From the NCBI GenBank assembly GCA_963698165.1, contig CAVOPT010000022.1, forward strand, positions 124,001 to 188,000: a stretch of 64,000 nucleotides of DNA. Direction: 5' to 3'. The stretch comes from JAAYUJ01 sp963698165. Lineage in GTDB: Bacteria > Desulfobacterota > Syntrophobacteria > Syntrophobacterales > Syntrophobacteraceae. A program made the position numbers and the translations under genes. How positions within the stretch are numbered: position 1 is the first letter of the stretch; the number at the start of each line of letters is the position of its first letter. A model generated the notes under the pieces. The model saw only the letters and a list, made by a program, of their open reading frames with translations. It was not told where the DNA came from and did no database searches. Positions 43,638 to 54,321 of the stretch are shown one piece after another.

Positions 43638-43722
43638 CGTGCTGAAAGTCTCGGACTTCCCGGAAACGTGATCAACCGTCTCATCGAGGGGCACGAGAAC
43701 CCCACGGCGCCTGAACGCGTGT

Positions 43723-43756
43723 GGGGGCGGCACATGGACGCTCACCTGCCGCCCCC
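43723..43756 (+). terminator. Terminator-like hairpin
   Basis: GGGGGCGGCA (43723-43732) pairs perfectly with TGCCGCCCCC (43747-43756) across a 14-nt loop; the downstream TCATTTACTCTTTC is only weakly U-rich. It stands ~85 nt after the kinase-like gene, with the next gene at 43902. Confidence 0.55.
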
Positions 43757-43901
43757 GGTCATTTACTCTTTCATCTCCTCCATCGCGTCAGGCCGTGGTT
43801 CCCGAGAGCCGGCCGCGCCAGAGTGCAAAAGATGAGTGCATCCGCAATAGAGACCCTTTGAGCCAGGTGCCCGGAAACGCGGGCTCTTTACAGGAGCTGC
43901 C

Positions 43902-44144
43902 TTGAAACGCCTCTGGAAGCTCTTCTCGCACCCCGAATTCCATGTGCTGCTCTTTGCCATCGGCCTGGTTGTGCTCAACTGGCCTTTTCTCGGTACCCTG
44001 CGCGAGAGATCTCCCCAAGTGATTCTTGGGACCATCGTGGTACTGTGGTCCATCGCCATTGTACTCCTCTTCGTCATCAGCAGAAGCTGCAGAAGTTCCC
44101 AGGCCAACGGAAACATGAACGAGCGGAAAGGCCGGAATGCTTGA
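43902..44144 (+). CDS. Small two-TM membrane protein preceding the symporter/kinase
   Basis: 80 residues, TTG start with AGGAG 5 nt before. Two hydrophobic segments, FHVLLFAIGLVVLNWPFL (~13-31) and VILGTIVVLWSIAIVLLFVI (~39-59), and a basic C-terminus. Overlaps the start of the symporter/kinase gene by 8 nt, so its translation should be coupled. It may be an accessory subunit of that transporter; no family is recognised for certain. Confidence 0.72.
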   Translation: MKRLWKLFSHPEFHVLLFAIGLVVLNWPFLGTLRERSPQVILGTIVVLWSIAIVLLFVISRSCRSSQANGNMNERKGRNA

Positions 44145-47100
44145 CCCCCAGGTAGTCATAGCGGTTTTCTGCCTGTATATCGGCTTTCTCTTCCTGATCG
44201 CCCTGTGGGTGGAGCGGCAGTCGGCGAGGGGGCGGAGTCCGGCGAACAACCCCTTTGTGTACGCTCTTTCCCTTGCGGTGTATTGCACGGCCTGGACCTA
44301 CTATGGCAGCGTCGGGCAGGCGGCAACCGCCGGCCTCCTTTTTTTGCCCATGTACGCGGGCCCGACGGTGGCGGTCTTTCTGTGGTGGACCGTGCTCCGC
44401 AAGCTGGTCCGTTTGAAGGAAAGCCACAAGATCACCAGCATCGCGGACTTCATTTCCGCGCGGTACAACAAGTCCCAGTCCATCGCCGCCCTCGTGACGG
44501 TGATGGCCATCGTCGGCATCACTCCTTACATCGCCCTGCAGTTGAAGGCCGTCATCACGACGTTCGGCATCCTCACGACCCCCCTGCCCGGGGCAGTCCC
44601 CGCTGGGGGACACGTGACTCCATGGGTCTGTGACCACATCGGGCCCATCATCGTGGTGCTCCTCATCTTCTTCACCATCATCCTGGGTGTTCGCCGCCTC
44701 GATCCCACCGAGAGGCACGAGGGCATGGTGATGGCCCTTGCCGTGGAATGCGTGGTGAAGCTGGTCGCTCTTCTGGCCGCGGGTTACTTTGTGACCTATC
44801 AGCTCTATGACGGATTCGCCGACATCTTTTCCAGGCTTTCCTCCGACGCCCATTACGAGCTCTTCACTTTCGGGGGTCAGGGGTCTTCCTATTTCACCTG
44901 GGCCAGTTATTTCCTCCTTTCCATGTCCGCCGTCACTTTCCTGCCCAGGCAGTTCCACGTGGCGGTGGTGGAGAATCATGATGAAAAGCACATCCTCACC
45001 GCCATGTGGGTCTTGCCCCTGTATCTTCTTCTCGTCAGCATTTTTGTCATTCCCATCGCCATCGGCGGTTTGATCGATGGCCATCCCGTATCGGAGGCGG
45101 ACACGTTCGTCCTGAGGCTGCCCCTTTATCACGGAAGGCCCTGGCTCTCTCTTTTCGTCTTTCTGGGGGGATTCTCCGCGGCGGTGGGCATGGTCATGAT
45201 CAGCACCGTGACCATGGCAACCATGGCGACGAACCATCTGGTGCACCCCCTGATCGAGCACAGTGCCAGGCTGGGGTTCCTCAAGCGCCATCTGCTCAGG
45301 TGCCGGTGGGCGGCCGTGGCTGCTATCATCCTCATGGGCTACGGGTTCGAGGAGCTCGTTGGAGAATCCTACATGCTCGTCAGGATAGGCCTCATCTCAT
45401 TTACGGCCATCCTCCAGTTCGCCCCGCCGATTCTCGGAGGCATCTTCTGGCGCAGGGGAAGCAAGAATGGAGCCCTGCTGGGGCTCAGCGCGGGCTTCTT
45501 CGTCTGGTTCTACACGCTCCTCGTCCCCTCGTATGCCCGCAGTGGCTGGCTTCCCCAGTCGATCGTGGAGGAGGGCCCTTTTGGGATTGCACTCCTCAAA
45601 CCGGAGGAGCTCCTGGGGCTTTCGGGGTTGAACCCCTTGGGACATGCGGCGCTCTGGACCATGCTCTTCAACGTCGGCCTCTATGTGTTTGCCTCCCTCT
45701 ATTCCAGGCAGGACGAGGCAGAGCGAACCATCGCCGAGGAGTTTGTGGGAGCCCTCGAGACGGTGCAGCCTATCCGGCGTGCGCGGCCGAGGGCTGCCTA
45801 CATTCACCTGGAACCGAAGAAACTGGAGATTCGAGGCCTTCTATCCCAGTACTTTTCCGAGGCCGAGACGGAAAACATGCTCCAGAGATGTCTGCTGCAG
45901 GCGGGCATCGAGGAAGAAGGGAAGATCTCCATCGTCCAGCTCCTGGAGCTCCACAGCCTGGTTGAAAAATCGCTTTCCGGGGTCATCGGCGCCGCATCGG
46001 CTCACCACGTGCTCCGCCAGGGAACCATCTTCACCGCGCGGGAAGCCAAGGAGCTGGCCGAGGTCTACGGGGAAATACTCGCCCAGCTGAAGGTCACACC
46101 TGACGAGCTGGCTACCCGGATAGACTATTACCAGGAAAGAGAGGCCCTCCTGACCCGGCAGGCAACGGAGCTGGAAGCAAAGGTCCGGGAGCTCGAGTTC
46201 GAGATCTCCATGCGGCAACAGGCTCAGGGAGCACTGAGGGAGAGCGAGGAACAGTATCGCAGGCTCGTGGAAACCATGAACGAGGGCCTGCAGATCGAGG
46301 ACGAGAGCGGTGTCATCACTTATGTGAACGACAAGCTGTGCCTCATGTTGGGAATCTCGAGAGATGACATCGTGGGCCATCAGGCCGGGGAGTTCTTCGA
46401 CGAATCCCAGGGGGAAAACGCCCGCGGTGGGTCGGCGAAAAGGAGGATGGGGGAAACCCGGTCTTTCGAAACGTCCTGGGTGTCCCGGCATGGGAGGAGA
46501 ATACACGCCGTGGTTTCATCGGTTCCCATTCTGGGGCCGAATGAGACCTACAGAGGCAGCTTCAGCGTCGTCACGGACATCTCTCATCTCAAGGCCCTGG
46601 AGCGGGAGAAGGCCAACATGATCTCCATGTTCGCCCATGACATGCGCTCATCCCTCACCGGGATCCACGGCCTCGGCCTGCGACTCCTGAAACACTCCGG
46701 GACCATGGACGGAGACAAGCAGGCGGAATACCTGCAGATCATCAACAGGGAGGCGGCGAAGCTGGAAGCCTTGGTGGATGATTTCCTGGATTTCTCAAGG
46801 CTTGAAAGCGGCAGATTGAAAATGCAGTTTCGAGCGACGTCTCTTGACAAGGAACTGGTCGAACTGGTCGAGGTCTACCAGGCCAAGGCTTCCCAGCGGG
46901 AAATGCTGGTGCACCTTCACATCGAGGGGAGTCTTCCCATCATCGAAGCCGATGTGAACCGTCTGCGCAGGGTTTTCACCAACCTGCTGGACAATGCCAT
47001 GAAGTTCTCGAGGGAGAAAGGGGCCATCACCATCTCCGCCCACGCGGCAAAGCAGGAAGTGGTGGTGAAGGTCATCGACGAAGGCGTCGGCATCGACGGC

Positions 47101-47295
47101 TCTGAACTGCCCTACATTTTTGACCCCTTCCACAAGGGTCTCGGCGCTGAGAAGAAAGAAGGCTATGGGATTGGCCTCGCCACCGTGAAGGCCATTGTGG
47201 AATGTCATGGGGGACGTGTCCAGGTGGTGAGCAGGCCAGGCGAGGGGTCGGTGTTCATCGTATGCCTGCCCTACACGAAAAGGGATTTGGAGTAA
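44137..47295 (+). CDS. SSS-type symporter fused to PAS-histidine kinase (CbrA-like sensor)
   Basis: 1052 residues. Residues ~1-520 form a sodium/solute-symporter-like module with 12-13 TM helices (VYALSLAVYCTAWTYYGSVG, ITSIADFISARY, FLPRQFHVAVVE). A helical linker (~560-690) is followed by a PAS domain (~705-815, LVETMNEGLQIEDESGVITYVN), a HisKA domain with phospho-acceptor His in FAHDMRSSLTGI (~832), and a HATPase_c domain with NLLDNAMKFS (N box), DEGVGI (G1), FDPF (F) and GYGIGLA (G2). CbrA-type sensors tie a transporter domain to a kinase for nutrient control. No response regulator is adjacent, so the partner is elsewhere. Confidence 0.93.
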   Translation: MLDPQVVIAVFCLYIGFLFLIALWVERQSARGRSPANNPFVYALSLAVYCTAWTYYGSVGQAATAGLLFLPMYAGPTVAVFLWWTVLRKLVRLKESHKITSIADFISARYNKSQSIAALVTVMAIVGITPYIALQLKAVITTFGILTTPLPGAVPAGGHVTPWVCDHIGPIIVVLLIFFTIILGVRRLDPTERHEGMVMALAVECVVKLVALLAAGYFVTYQLYDGFADIFSRLSSDAHYELFTFGGQGSSYFTWASYFLLSMSAVTFLPRQFHVAVVENHDEKHILTAMWVLPLYLLLVSIFVIPIAIGGLIDGHPVSEADTFVLRLPLYHGRPWLSLFVFLGGFSAAVGMVMISTVTMATMATNHLVHPLIEHSARLGFLKRHLLRCRWAAVAAIILMGYGFEELVGESYMLVRIGLISFTAILQFAPPILGGIFWRRGSKNGALLGLSAGFFVWFYTLLVPSYARSGWLPQSIVEEGPFGIALLKPEELLGLSGLNPLGHAALWTMLFNVGLYVFASLYSRQDEAERTIAEEFVGALETVQPIRRARPRAAYIHLEPKKLEIRGLLSQYFSEAETENMLQRCLLQAGIEEEGKISIVQLLELHSLVEKSLSGVIGAASAHHVLRQGTIFTAREAKELAEVYGEILAQLKVTPDELATRIDYYQEREALLTRQATELEAKVRELEFEISMRQQAQGALRESEEQYRRLVETMNEGLQIEDESGVITYVNDKLCLMLGISRDDIVGHQAGEFFDESQGENARGGSAKRRMGETRSFETSWVSRHGRRIHAVVSSVPILGPNETYRGSFSVVTDISHLKALEREKANMISMFAHDMRSSLTGIHGLGLRLLKHSGTMDGDKQAEYLQIINREAAKLEALVDDFLDFSRLESGRLKMQFRATSLDKELVELVEVYQAKASQREMLVHLHIEGSLPIIEADVNRLRRVFTNLLDNAMKFSREKGAITISAHAAKQEVVVKVIDEGVGIDGSELPYIFDPFHKGLGAEKKEGYGIGLATVKAIVECHGGRVQVVSRPGEGSVFIVCLPYTKRDLE

Positions 47296-47350
47296 TAAAA
47301 GAGTCGCACTGGCTCTGCGAAGGATGCATCACGGCGGGAGGAATCGTCTC

Positions 47351-48106
47351 ATGAATCATGTGAAGGCTATCGGATTCGATCTGTTCAACACCCTCATCAC
47401 CGTGGAACCCCAGGCTCTCGCGGAGGCCGTGGCCAGGCTGTGGGGAAGTCTGCGGGAGGACGGCATCCATGTGGAGCACGAGAGCTTTTACAAGGCTCAC
47501 CGGCAGGCCGCCATCCATCACATCGGCGAAACGCGGCGGGACGGCAGGGAAACTCACAACCGGTTCTGGGTCAGTGCGGCCCTCGATCAACTGGGCTTCC
47601 CCGTCGATCCGGACGATCCGAGGATCACAAGAGCCGTGGAGAACTACTTTTCGGCTTTCCTGGAATTCTGCCGCCTCATCCCGGGCACCGAGTCCATGCT
47701 CGATGCTCTCGGAAAGCGCTACAGGCTTGGGCTGCTCTCCAACTTCACCCACCCGCCGGCGGCCAAAAGCATTGTAGACAACCTGGGTATTTCACACTTC
47801 TTTGAGGCCTTGATCATCTCCGGGGAAGTAGGCTACCGGAAACCGCACCCGTTTGTTTTCCGGCTGCTCCTTGAAAAGTTGGGCGTGAGGGCGGAAGAGA
47901 CCCTCTACGTAGGCGACGACCCTGAACCGGACATAGACGGTGCGTGCAATGTCGGCATCCAGGCCGTCTGGACCACTTATGTGAGGGATCGAAGCATTCC
48001 CCTGGCCCCGGGGGTCGCCTCGGACCAGTTGGATGGCCCCGGCTGTCGGGTGCCTCGCATCTCTTCCTGGGAGGACCTCCTGGATCTCCTGGATGGCGAG
48101 GCTTGA
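47351..48106 (+). CDS. HAD-IA family hydrolase
   Basis: 251 residues from the ATG at 47351 with GGGAGGA upstream. HAD motifs: GFDLFNTLI (I, the nucleophile Asp; the DxF/DxD second Asp is replaced by Phe, as in some dehalogenase-type members), LLSNFTHPP (II), and KPHPFVFRLLLEKL with GDDPEPDIDGACNVGI (III/IV). A long helical cap lies between I and II. D-L-F instead of D-x-D argues against a straightforward phosphatase and for a haloacid-dehalogenase-like or non-phosphatase role. Substrate unknown. Confidence 0.87.
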   Translation: MNHVKAIGFDLFNTLITVEPQALAEAVARLWGSLREDGIHVEHESFYKAHRQAAIHHIGETRRDGRETHNRFWVSAALDQLGFPVDPDDPRITRAVENYFSAFLEFCRLIPGTESMLDALGKRYRLGLLSNFTHPPAAKSIVDNLGISHFFEALIISGEVGYRKPHPFVFRLLLEKLGVRAEETLYVGDDPEPDIDGACNVGIQAVWTTYVRDRSIPLAPGVASDQLDGPGCRVPRISSWEDLLDLLDGEA

Positions 48107-48560
48107 AGATCAGCTCAAAACTGTCAATTTATAAAGAAAACATTTGGAATCGACGCAAAGCGTAAGGGCGGGATTCATTCCCGCCCGTAAGCCCGCAGAG
48201 CAGCAGCGACTGCCGGGAGGGGGTAAACCCCTCCCCTACAGGGATTCTAGGTTTCCGGATGGGTACTGGCCTAGTGTCGATCTGGAAACCCTCCCTTGGT
48301 GGGAGGGGCATGGGGAGGGGGTTAGTCAAGAGTCAACAGTCATATCCCATTTCACCCCCACCCAGTCTCCCCCATCAAAGGGGGAGGTGGAATTGGGGAC
48401 CTTTCCGGATTGGCACTGGCCCGATCCCTCGTGGGCTTTAGGATGGGCACAAGGCCCTGTGCACCAGGGTGTGGGGCTCTGAAACAGGATGAAATTGACC
48501 AATCCTCATACCAATCCCCACGAACCGAAATCTTTGGTCCAGGTCATGAAGGGTTAGGCG
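48107..48560. other. Repeat-rich intergenic region
   Basis: 450 nt without a gene. It holds a REP-like paired palindrome (48164-48240) and two copies of the GC-rich CCCTCCC/GGGAGGG element (48290-48320, 48352-48390). No RNA gene recognised. Confidence 0.6.
48164..48240. repeat. REP-like paired palindromes
   Basis: GGGCGGG-ATTCATT-CCCGCCC at 48166-48187 and GGGAGGGG-GTAAA-CCCCTCCC at 48214-48236, followed by CTACA. The arrangement resembles the element at 8387-8463. Confidence 0.65.
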
Positions 48561-48764
48561 ATGCCGTACGTGAACATCAAGATCACGAAAGAGGGTGTCA
48601 CACCGGAGAAAAAGGCGGAGCTCATCCGGGGGGTGACCGCCCTGCTCCGGGATGTCCTGGGGAAGAACCCCCAGACGACCGTTGTGGTCATCGACGAAGT
48701 GGAGACGGACAACTGGGGAATCGGGGGGGAAACGGTGACGGTGCGGAGAGCGAGGGGCCAGTGA
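48561..48764 (+). CDS. 4-oxalocrotonate tautomerase family protein
   Basis: 67 residues. MPYVNIKITKEGVTPEKKAELIRGVTALL has the catalytic Pro1 right after the initiator Met and the family's PxVxI pattern; the core NPQTTVVVIDEVETDNWGIGG matches, and the conserved Arg of the helix is Lys/Arg-rich. The enzyme forms hexamers and shifts enol/keto groups. GAAGGGTTAGGC precedes the ATG. It converges on the broken TIR-STAND gene. Confidence 0.9.
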   Translation: MPYVNIKITKEGVTPEKKAELIRGVTALLRDVLGKNPQTTVVVIDEVETDNWGIGGETVTVRRARGQ

Positions 48765-48794
48765 GGTCTGTTCCGGGGCGCAACCTCATCGACA

Positions 48795-51700
48795 TCAGGG
48801 ACCAGGGACCCTCTCGGTGTGCCAGTTGGGGCAGGTAGCCCGCCACGCTTCGCTTTCGCCAATGAGCGTGCGCCATTCCTCAAGGCTAAGGTTGCGCCCC
48901 GACCTTTCGCAAAGCTGCTTGAAGGGCCATTCCGGATCGGCCGGCCAGAGCTTCACCCTGTCGTCGCTGACGGTCAGGAGCGACTGGCCGTCATGGGAGA
49001 AGTTGGCCTGGGTGATTGGAGCGCCGTGCTCGAAGCGGCCCATGGGCTTTCCGGTTCCCGTCTCCATCATGAGGGCCGTGCCGTCTTGGCTTGAGGTGAC
49101 CAGAAACCGGCTGTCGGGGCTGAACTCCAGATGGGTCACCGCCTTGGCGTGCTGACTCATTCCGAGCACCTGGCGGCTTTCAACATCCAGCAGGCGCACC
49201 GACCCGTTGTTGCTCGCTGCGGCCAGGGTGCTACCGTCGGGGCTGAAGAGGACCCCCTTGAATCCCCACCCAAGCTCTGCGTGTGCCATCTTTTCGCCGG
49301 TTTTGGCATCAAAGAGTCGAACGGGATCACCCACGGCTGCTCCCACCGCGAAGAACCGGCTATCTGGGCTGAAGGCAATGCAGAACTCATCCAACGACTC
49401 GGGTTCATATCCACCAGAATCAGGAAGGATTGACCCGGAGTGCACGCGAATGAGCTCTCTCTGCGATTCGACATCGAATAGCTTCACGAACGCCCCCTGA
49501 CCATGACCCACAAAGGCCACGATCGCCAGGGTGCGACCATCGGGGCTGAAGCTGGGTGTTCCTCCTCCACCCAGCTGCATCTGCTGAGTGCCTGTGGAAA
49601 TATCGAAGAGTCGTACGAAATTGTCGTGGACACCATCCACCGCTAGGGTCTTCCCATCTGGACTAAACCGAGGGCTGCCAAAGCCTTTTCCGGGGCCAAT
49701 GCGTAGTTGCTCCGCGCCGCTCACCGTATTGATCACTTGGACAACGTAATCCCCACGGTCTCCCAATGCCAGTAGTCTTCCATCAGAGCTGAACGCGGGG
49801 GCACCATACAAAAACGGCAAGGGGAAATGGGCTATTTCCTTGAGGGAAGTCGACTCGATAAGCCGAGCAGATTTCTTATTTGCATCGCTTATTAAATAGT
49901 TTCCATCAGGACTGTTCTCAATATCAGAATTCCAGTCATTCTGAATTCGAGCGACCTCTCGGCCCGTTTCAATCTCGTTGAGGTTTAAAGTCGATTTCTG
50001 CTCTGTTAAGAGCAATTGCCCATCAGAGCTGATGTGCACTGGGAACGTGGGTTCATCGTTGCGGAGAGAGCCAATTTCACGTCCAGTCCCCATATCGACG
50101 ACTCTCACGACGTGATCGGGACCCGTAAAGGCCAGAAGTCGGCGGTCACGGCTGAGAATGACCCGGCTCTTGCGGGTGGAATCCAACTTCAGAAGACTGG
50201 AGGCTGAGGAAAAATCGACCAACTGGACACTCCCTGCTCGGCTTGGGAGTGCCAGGTAGCGCCCATCGCTGCTGAAAGCAGGCGAGGGCCAGAGCATCGA
50301 GGCGGGAGGGAAGAAGGGACGAACAGGACCACTGGTGGCAACCCTTCCAAATTCTTGACCTGACGAGGTCTCGCGGAATTGTAGGACATCCTGGCCTTCA
50401 TCCTGCGCAACGACAAAACGGGCATCGGGGCTGAAGAATTTGACTCGCCCCTCCACCTTGAACCGGGCTGTCTCACCACCTGTGTTCATTTCGAAGGCAC
50501 GAAATTCACTGTCCTTGCAAGCGACGATCAGCAAATCGGCATCGGCCCGGAGTGTCACAGGATTGATCCCAAACTCCTCGATCTTACAGTCTGGGTTTGC
50601 CTGGCTCTTCTCCAGGCCTGTTGCGGTGTCGATGAGACGGATGAGACCCGATTGGCTCACAAGGACCAGCAGTTGGCCGGTGCTGTCCAAGAAGGCCCGC
50701 TTGAAGCCCTCCTGCCAGTGAGCCACTTCTTTTCCTGTGGGAACCTCAAGAAGCCGGACCTCTTTGTCAGCCTGCGTCACCATGCGCTGTCCGTCACTGG
50801 AAAATTGGGGCCCATACCCTTTTCCCAAGAGAATGGAGCTCAATTCCCGACCACTTTCAGGGTCGATGAAATGGAGTTTTCGGTCGGAGTCGACTGACAC
50901 CTCGATCACCAGGTATTGTCCTTTCCCGATGAAGTAGCCTGAACCCGCATGCCTCATCGTGAACCTTGCCCGCTCCCGGCCGCTCGGCACTTCCACAAGT
51001 CGAATGCGCCTCACCGATTCCGGTTGCCAATCCAGTATGGTCAACAGGCTCCCGTCAGGGTTGAAAGACAGCCACAGGTCCGCTTCCGCCTTGTCCTGCC
51101 GGTGCTCAATTCGGCAGGCTTCTTTTCCGGTGTGCATGTCGAAGAGCGAATGCCATCCGCCGTCCCGCCATCATCGGCGCTTGTCAATGCCAGCCAGCGG
51201 CTGTCCGGGCTCATGGTCGCAAAGTTCGATGATCCACCCCCATTCACGTAAAAAGCCTTGTGAGGTTTGAACTTGCCTTTACTCGCTGTGAAGACCTCCT
51301 TGGCGGTCTCTGTGTCGATGAGCGTCCTTCGATAAAACGAAACGAGTGTCCGCGCTGAAGCACACACAAGGACTGATCGGCTCGTTCTCTCGATTCGCGT
51401 CAATTCCTTGCCGCTTTCCGTTTCGATGAACCGAACGTGAAGGGAAACGATGAGCAGGAAGCGCCCGTCCGGGCTGAAACGAAGCCCGGGCTGACCCGGC
51501 GGGGTTGCAGGATCAGCCTCGATGCGACGAACAGGAAGCCACTCGAAAAGCTTCATCGCCACGGAATAGGCATCGGCGTTTCGTACTCGCTTCCAGGACT
51601 CGACTGCCAGTAGCGGCAGCGCGCAGCAGGGCGTCTTCGCTCGGACCTCGCTCGACCAGAAGCGATGCCTGGGTTGCGAGCGCTCGGCTCACGGCTTTGT

Positions 51701-53702
51701 TGCGTTCCCGATCCGCTTCCTCCCTGCGCGCTTCGGCATCCTTGGTCGCCTTGTCCGCGGCGCTCCTGCGATCCAGCGCAAACAGGCCAAGGCCGGTCAT
51801 GAGCAGAGCAACGAGAACGGAGGCGAGAGCGATGAATCGGTTGCGTCTCAACTTCTGGCGGTGGGCTTCCTGACGCGCTTCCTGCAGTGCGTCCTGGCGG
51901 CGCGATTCGGAAGCCGTAGAGGCTTCAATGAAGGCAATGAGGGATGGGCTGAGTTCGGGGCGGCGCTTTTCCAGCAGGTCTTCCGCTTCCGCCAGGGGAC
52001 GGCCCGGGGCGAGCAACCGGTCGTCAACCCGGCCTTCCTTTTCCCACAAGGCCGCTGCCGCTTCAATCCGCTCACGGGTGCGCAGGAACTCGCGGTCTTC
52101 ATCAACCCACTGGCGCAGACGGTCCCAGTGCTGGATGAGCGCCTCGTGAGCGATCTCCACCGTCTGGACGTCGGTCCGCGCCTCATCCCGGCCGGTCACC
52201 AGCAGCCGGGCACCGGCAAGCTTGTGAACGACCGCCAGCGCATGCTTATCCCCGGTCGGGAGCACAGCCCGCCTTCGGGTGTCGGGAGCGCCTTCGCCCG
52301 GCCGAACCAGTCGCATCAGCACCCGCCGGGCGGCTTTCTGCTGCTCGTCCGTCAGCTCTTTCTCGAATATCCTGTCCGCTCGGGCCTCAATGGCTCCCTT
52401 GATGCCCTTCATGCGATCGTAGGCTTCGAAATGAAGCACGTGGCCGTGTCGCCTGTTGTCCCACAGCTCCTTCAGCATGTATTCGAGCAGGGGCAGATTT
52501 CCGGGTTCGTCTCCCACCTCGTCGAGGATGTGGTCGATAAGGCCTGGCTCGAATTGAAGCCCGACTTCCCCGGCCGGGCCTTCGAGGGTGCTCCGGAGCT
52601 CCTCGCGGGTCATGGGTCCGAGATTCACCACGGCGTCCTGGAGCCGGTCCACCAGGCCCCGGTGGGTGAGGACCCGGCCGTAGAAGTCCCCCCGAAGGGT
52701 GAGGACCACCGTCACGGGGGCATCGGTGGAAGCGGCCAGCAGTTGATCGATGAACCACCGGCGCGCTTCCTCGTCCCTGCATGAGGTGTAGAGCTCCTCC
52801 CACTGGTCCACGACGAGGAGCAGGCGATCGGTGCCCGGCTGTTTCTCGAGGCAGCGCCTGGCAGCACGTTGGAGGGATCTTGGCCGGGTGGCGAACTGCG
52901 TGGCGAGATCGTCGAGCTCGGCCAATCGCTTCGCCTCGCTCATCTCCTCCGGCTCGAGAATCCGCAGTATCGCCTCGGCGAGGCTGTCCAAAGGCTGCCT
53001 GTCCGGGGTCAGGGTGAGGATGTCCCAGACGGGACCGTTCCCGCCTATGGCTCTGCGCAGGTGAGGGACGAGGCCGGCGCGCACCACCGACGATTTGCCG
53101 CTCCCCGAAGCGCCGACAACGCCGATGAACGACTTGTGCCTGACCTCATCCACAAGCCTCTCGGTGAAGGCCTCCCGGCCGAAGAAGAACGGAGCGTCCT
53201 CCTCTCGAAAAGCCTGCAGGCCCCGGTAGGGGCAGACGGCGGCACGTGCCTTGGCGACCTCATCAGGGCCGGGAGGAAGCCCCCGGGCGGCGCGGGCGAG
53301 CCCCTCAAGGGCCAGGGCATCGTCCACCCTGGTCCGCAGGTCGATCCAGGTGTTGATCTTGAGAAAACCGAGAGGGGGATCGGCACCGGGCAGAAGCAGT
53401 GGAATCACGGGAAAAGTTAAACCCCGTCGCTCCTCCCGGCTCTGGCGGTCGAGGGCCAGGAACTGCTCCCGCATCTGCCACGGGCCCATGCCTTCAGGGC
53501 CAACGCAAATGACAACCGCACGACACTGCTCCAGGGCCTGTTCGAGGGCCTGGGGCCAGGGAAGACCCGGCGTGAGGTTCCATCGGTCGAGAAAGACGCG
53601 CAGCCCTCGCGTGTCGAGCGCGCGGGCGAGGCGCTCCACCGCGTCGTGGTCTCGCCAGTGGTAGCTCAGAAAAACATCGCAGGGAGCAGCTTGAGGTTCC
53701 AT
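48795..53702 (-). pseudogene. TIR-nSTAND NTPase-WD40 protein, broken by two frameshifts
   Basis: Joined, the three frames encode ~1,630 residues. Start is the ATG at 53702, 9 nt after AGGAG. Order: TIR_2-type domain (VFLSYHWRDHDAVERLARAL, ~8-105), conserved CPYRGLQAF..DAPFFFGRE linker (~160-180) of nSTAND1 proteins, Walker A GASGSGKSS (~200), Walker B LLLVVDQWEELY (~295), winged-helix region, one TM helix (~635-655), then about 14 WD40-like units (FSPDGR.LA......VRLFD) to the end. The first frameshift lies near 51610-51625: the frame that should continue LAVESWKRV moves by one base. The second is near 51150-51165 (should continue WHSLFDMHTGKE). Real loss of function or assembly errors in a repeat-rich gene are both possible. 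Such proteins are linked to anti-phage or programmed-death sensing; that is inference. Confidence 0.82.
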
Positions 53703-54321
53703 CCGGGTCATCTCCTGACACGTGATGGGCGAAAACAGCTCAACCGCAAGACCCGAGAATTGGGCGGAAATCCCTCAGGGGAGACGGGCATCCGTCGCGA
53801 AAGCCGGGAGCCCGTCAAAATGGATCCGTCAATCTTATGACTTTAATACCGTATACTTAACAGGGAGCATGAAGTCAACGGTTTCCCTGGTGCGGGACCA
53901 ATACTGCAGTGAAGCGTGCAGATCCAATGCGGGTCTGCAATCGTTCCCTCTCCCTCGAGGGAGAGGGTTAGGGTGAGGGTTAATCCGGATCGACAGCCCC
54001 CTCACCCCAGCCCTCAACACGGTTGACTTATGCACATCCGAACTCCCCTCCCTCGATGGGAGGGGGTGGGGGAGGGTGAAAAGTGAATGAGATCGCCCCC
54101 CTCCCCTAACCCCTCCCGCCACGGGGAGGGGAACAATGGTTGGAGGACTCTCTCATGTACAATACATTGACCAGCCTAGTCCGCACCGTCGGGCGGAAGG
54201 CTCAACGAGAAATCTGAAAAGCTCTTCTTCCCCTGCGATCACCCATCCCGTGGCTCTTGCTGCGTTCTCATTCTCCGCAGCTGGAGTCCACACAACGATC
54301 ACCATGACTGTCGGATGTGCT
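53703..54321. other. Repeat-rich intergenic region
   Basis: About 620 nt between minus-strand genes. 53944-54134 is filled by five or so copies of the GC-rich palindrome family. A probable AT-rich promoter stretch around 53835-53870 (TTATGACTTTAATACCGTAT) may drive the TIR-STAND gene. No coding frame. Confidence 0.5.
53944..54134. repeat. Cluster of GC-rich intergenic palindromes
   Basis: Several copies in a row: CCCTCTCCCTCGAGGGAGAGGG (53945-53967), CCCTCACCCCAGCCCTC (54000-54016), CCCTCCCTCGATGGGAGGG (54046-54064) and CCCCTCCCGCCACGGGGAGGGG (54110-54131). The densest cluster of this family in the window. Confidence 0.75.

Noticed and set aside
51600..51630. Programmed frameshifting in the TIR-STAND gene
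   Set aside because: There is no slippery heptamer or stimulatory hairpin apparent at the shift, and there are two shifts, so mutation or sequence error fits better.
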